A stretch of 64,000 bases of DNA, taken from positions 15,727,795 through 15,791,794 of the forward strand of contig CM032795.1 in assembly GCA_019155185.1 (NCBI GenBank). Reading direction: 5' to 3'. The notes beneath the pieces were generated by a model, which searched no databases, was not told the origin of the DNA, and worked only from the letters and a program-made list of their open reading frames with translations. Below are positions 62,517-64,000 of the stretch, piece after piece. The first letter of the stretch is position 1. Each line of letters starts with the position of its first letter. Both the position numbers and the translations under genes were made by a program. This stretch comes from Beaufortia kweichowensis. Its lineage: Eukaryota; Chordata; Actinopteri; Cypriniformes; Gastromyzontidae.

Positions 62517-64000
62517 TGCTTGAAGTGTCCCTGCCTCCTGTTCCTCATCTCACTAACAGTGGCTATAACGTACAGCTGTTGTGGCTGCGCTCTGTAAAAC
62601 TAAATACCAGAGTGATCATAAAAACTATTATAGAACTGTAAAATCTGGACCCATGACGCCTTCAGGCACCTTTTAACAGACGAACATTAGTAAACACAGC
62701 CGCTGCTGGAGAATAGACACCTTTCATTAGATGCAACAGTAGCCTTGGTGGTTAAGTTCAGTCTAAATATAAACCTCAGTGCCTTTCCACCTTTTTTAAT
62801 TAAAGAGTCTCTAAACCTGACTGTGTTTCTCACACAATATCCCCTTTCCTTAAACAGGCTTGTATTGTAGACACGCTTCTGTGGTTTATGAAGTGTCCTG
62901 TTGATGAACTGTTTTCCCTGCTCTTTCACTGGACAACTACTGTAAACTTTGACTTCTTAACCAGTATTTTTGCCTTGTTTTTCTGTAAAATTAAAACAAA
63001 ATGATATTGAGAAGCAAAATTATGAAAGGTTTTTAGAATATACATGTTGAGTTAAATTGACTTTTCTTGACCTTTAATTCAAATTAAATTTAAATTAGGT
63101 GCAATTTTTGCCTTTTAATCACTTTGTATTACCTGGGAGTCAAACACAGATTTTATTATTGTTAGCGTCACACTGTTATAATGCAACGTAATTTATTATA
63201 TATTGTCTTAATGGCCTGATGCAAGTAAATGTAAAAGAATATATGCAGTGGGTATTTTACTGAAAAACAAGGAAAACATACAGATTCTAATAAAAACATT
63301 TGGCAGGTTTATCAGCAGTGCAGAAGCTCTTGTTTAAACTGTAAAGAGAAAAGTGAAGGAATCGCTTATTTGGCCTTCTCAGAAAATTAAACAGAACAAC
63401 ATTGATCTAGACGTTCAATACTAGACCTGCAATATTCACAGAAGTTCATAGTGCATTATTTTGACAGTGAACACAATTTTTGGTATGTTTTTTAGGTTGT
63501 TCTGAAGGCTTGTGTTCAGTTGTGGTGTAGCTTGACAATTATAAAACAGTCAATGTTATAGTCTACTTTGTTACTAAAAATGATCAAAAATAATACATGA
63601 AACATGATTTCTGCATCTCACAACCAAAATTCTAGTGCGTGTTAACTAATATATCTTGCTTCTTGCTAACCTCACGTGTAGGTTTTGGGAGTGTTTACAC
63701 TGACAGTGATTTGCATTGATAAAGTGACCTGAAAACATTAATTTTTCTAATAGGCATCATGAGACAGAGACTGATAGTGACTTGAAAAAGTACAAAGAAC
63801 AGAATTTATGTCTTCACAGAATGCTTTAGTCAAGTAGGAATGTCTATAGACAACAGTGCAATGACCTGTGAACATCCCGTGATTAAATCACTGTCAGTGT
63901 AGTAGCCTTTGATGTGATGTTAATAATGTTTGCTGTTAACATTAATTTCATTTGGACTGATGTGTGTGAATGAACTCTTAAGTGTTTGATCGAGTGTTTT
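62517..64000 (+). other. arvcf: Sequence after the ARVCF frame stop: intron or alternative 3' UTR
   Basis: No further ARVCF exon is recognised. Polyadenylation-type hexamers ATTAAA (62990-62995) and AATAAA (63289-63294) lie 0.5-0.8 kb after the in-frame TAA. They would allow a terminal exon here, but such hexamers are common by chance. Otherwise it is intron towards the exons carrying the armadillo repeats. Confidence 0.45.

Overview
The window is AT-rich, repeat-strewn vertebrate DNA and is mostly intron. Several repeat types point to a teleost fish, most likely a cyprinid (zebrafish/carp group): a 194-bp hAT-type element with 8-bp target duplications, a TTAA-bounded element beginning AAAGGGATAGCTCACCC, and tRNA-derived SINE tails ending in the common fish motif (ggcagatgctt...tccaaagcgac). 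The species call is an inference from these repeats. No bacterial, viral or CRISPR features are present.

The only protein-coding gene I can support is the 5' half of an arvcf orthologue (Armadillo repeat gene deleted in velocardiofacial syndrome, delta/p120-catenin family) on the + strand. Five pieces of it are visible. (1) A 114-nt upstream exon at 20097-20210 is either 5' UTR or N-terminal extension. (2) The main start exon, 26446-26684, encodes the N-terminal coiled coil. (3) An alternative first exon ending at 34673 encodes only M-M-P-A-E-V-K-Q and joins in phase to the next exon, giving a form without the coiled coil. (4) A common exon, 60378-60536, is followed by a 21-nt microexon, 61146-61166. 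(5) An exon begins at 62367 and reads into a Ser/Thr/Pro-rich stretch and a stop codon unless a weak donor at 62496 is used. The armadillo repeats and the gene's 3' end must lie beyond 64000. All internal junctions are phase 0, so the two N-termini, the microexon and a possible extra cassette can be combined without frameshift.

Layout: 1-20096 is upstream sequence with no recognisable gene, but it holds an exact 100-bp inverted repeat (12149-12248 / 15118-15217). 20211-26445 is the first visible intron, with several miniature transposons, one nested in another. 26685-60377 is a 33.7-kb intron. It contains a perfect 45-bp-arm near-palindrome (28816-28908), the alternative promoter and first exon (about 33650-34673, with a long TC tract and a complementary GA tract), and many MITE/SINE remnants. 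60378-62516 is the exon cluster, and 62517-64000 shows no further exon.

The most interesting signals are the alternative coiled-coil-less N-terminus driven from an intronic promoter next to a long polypyrimidine tract, the in-phase microexon, the possible truncated isoform, and the two perfect inverted duplications. I found no evidence for a wholly new biological system.
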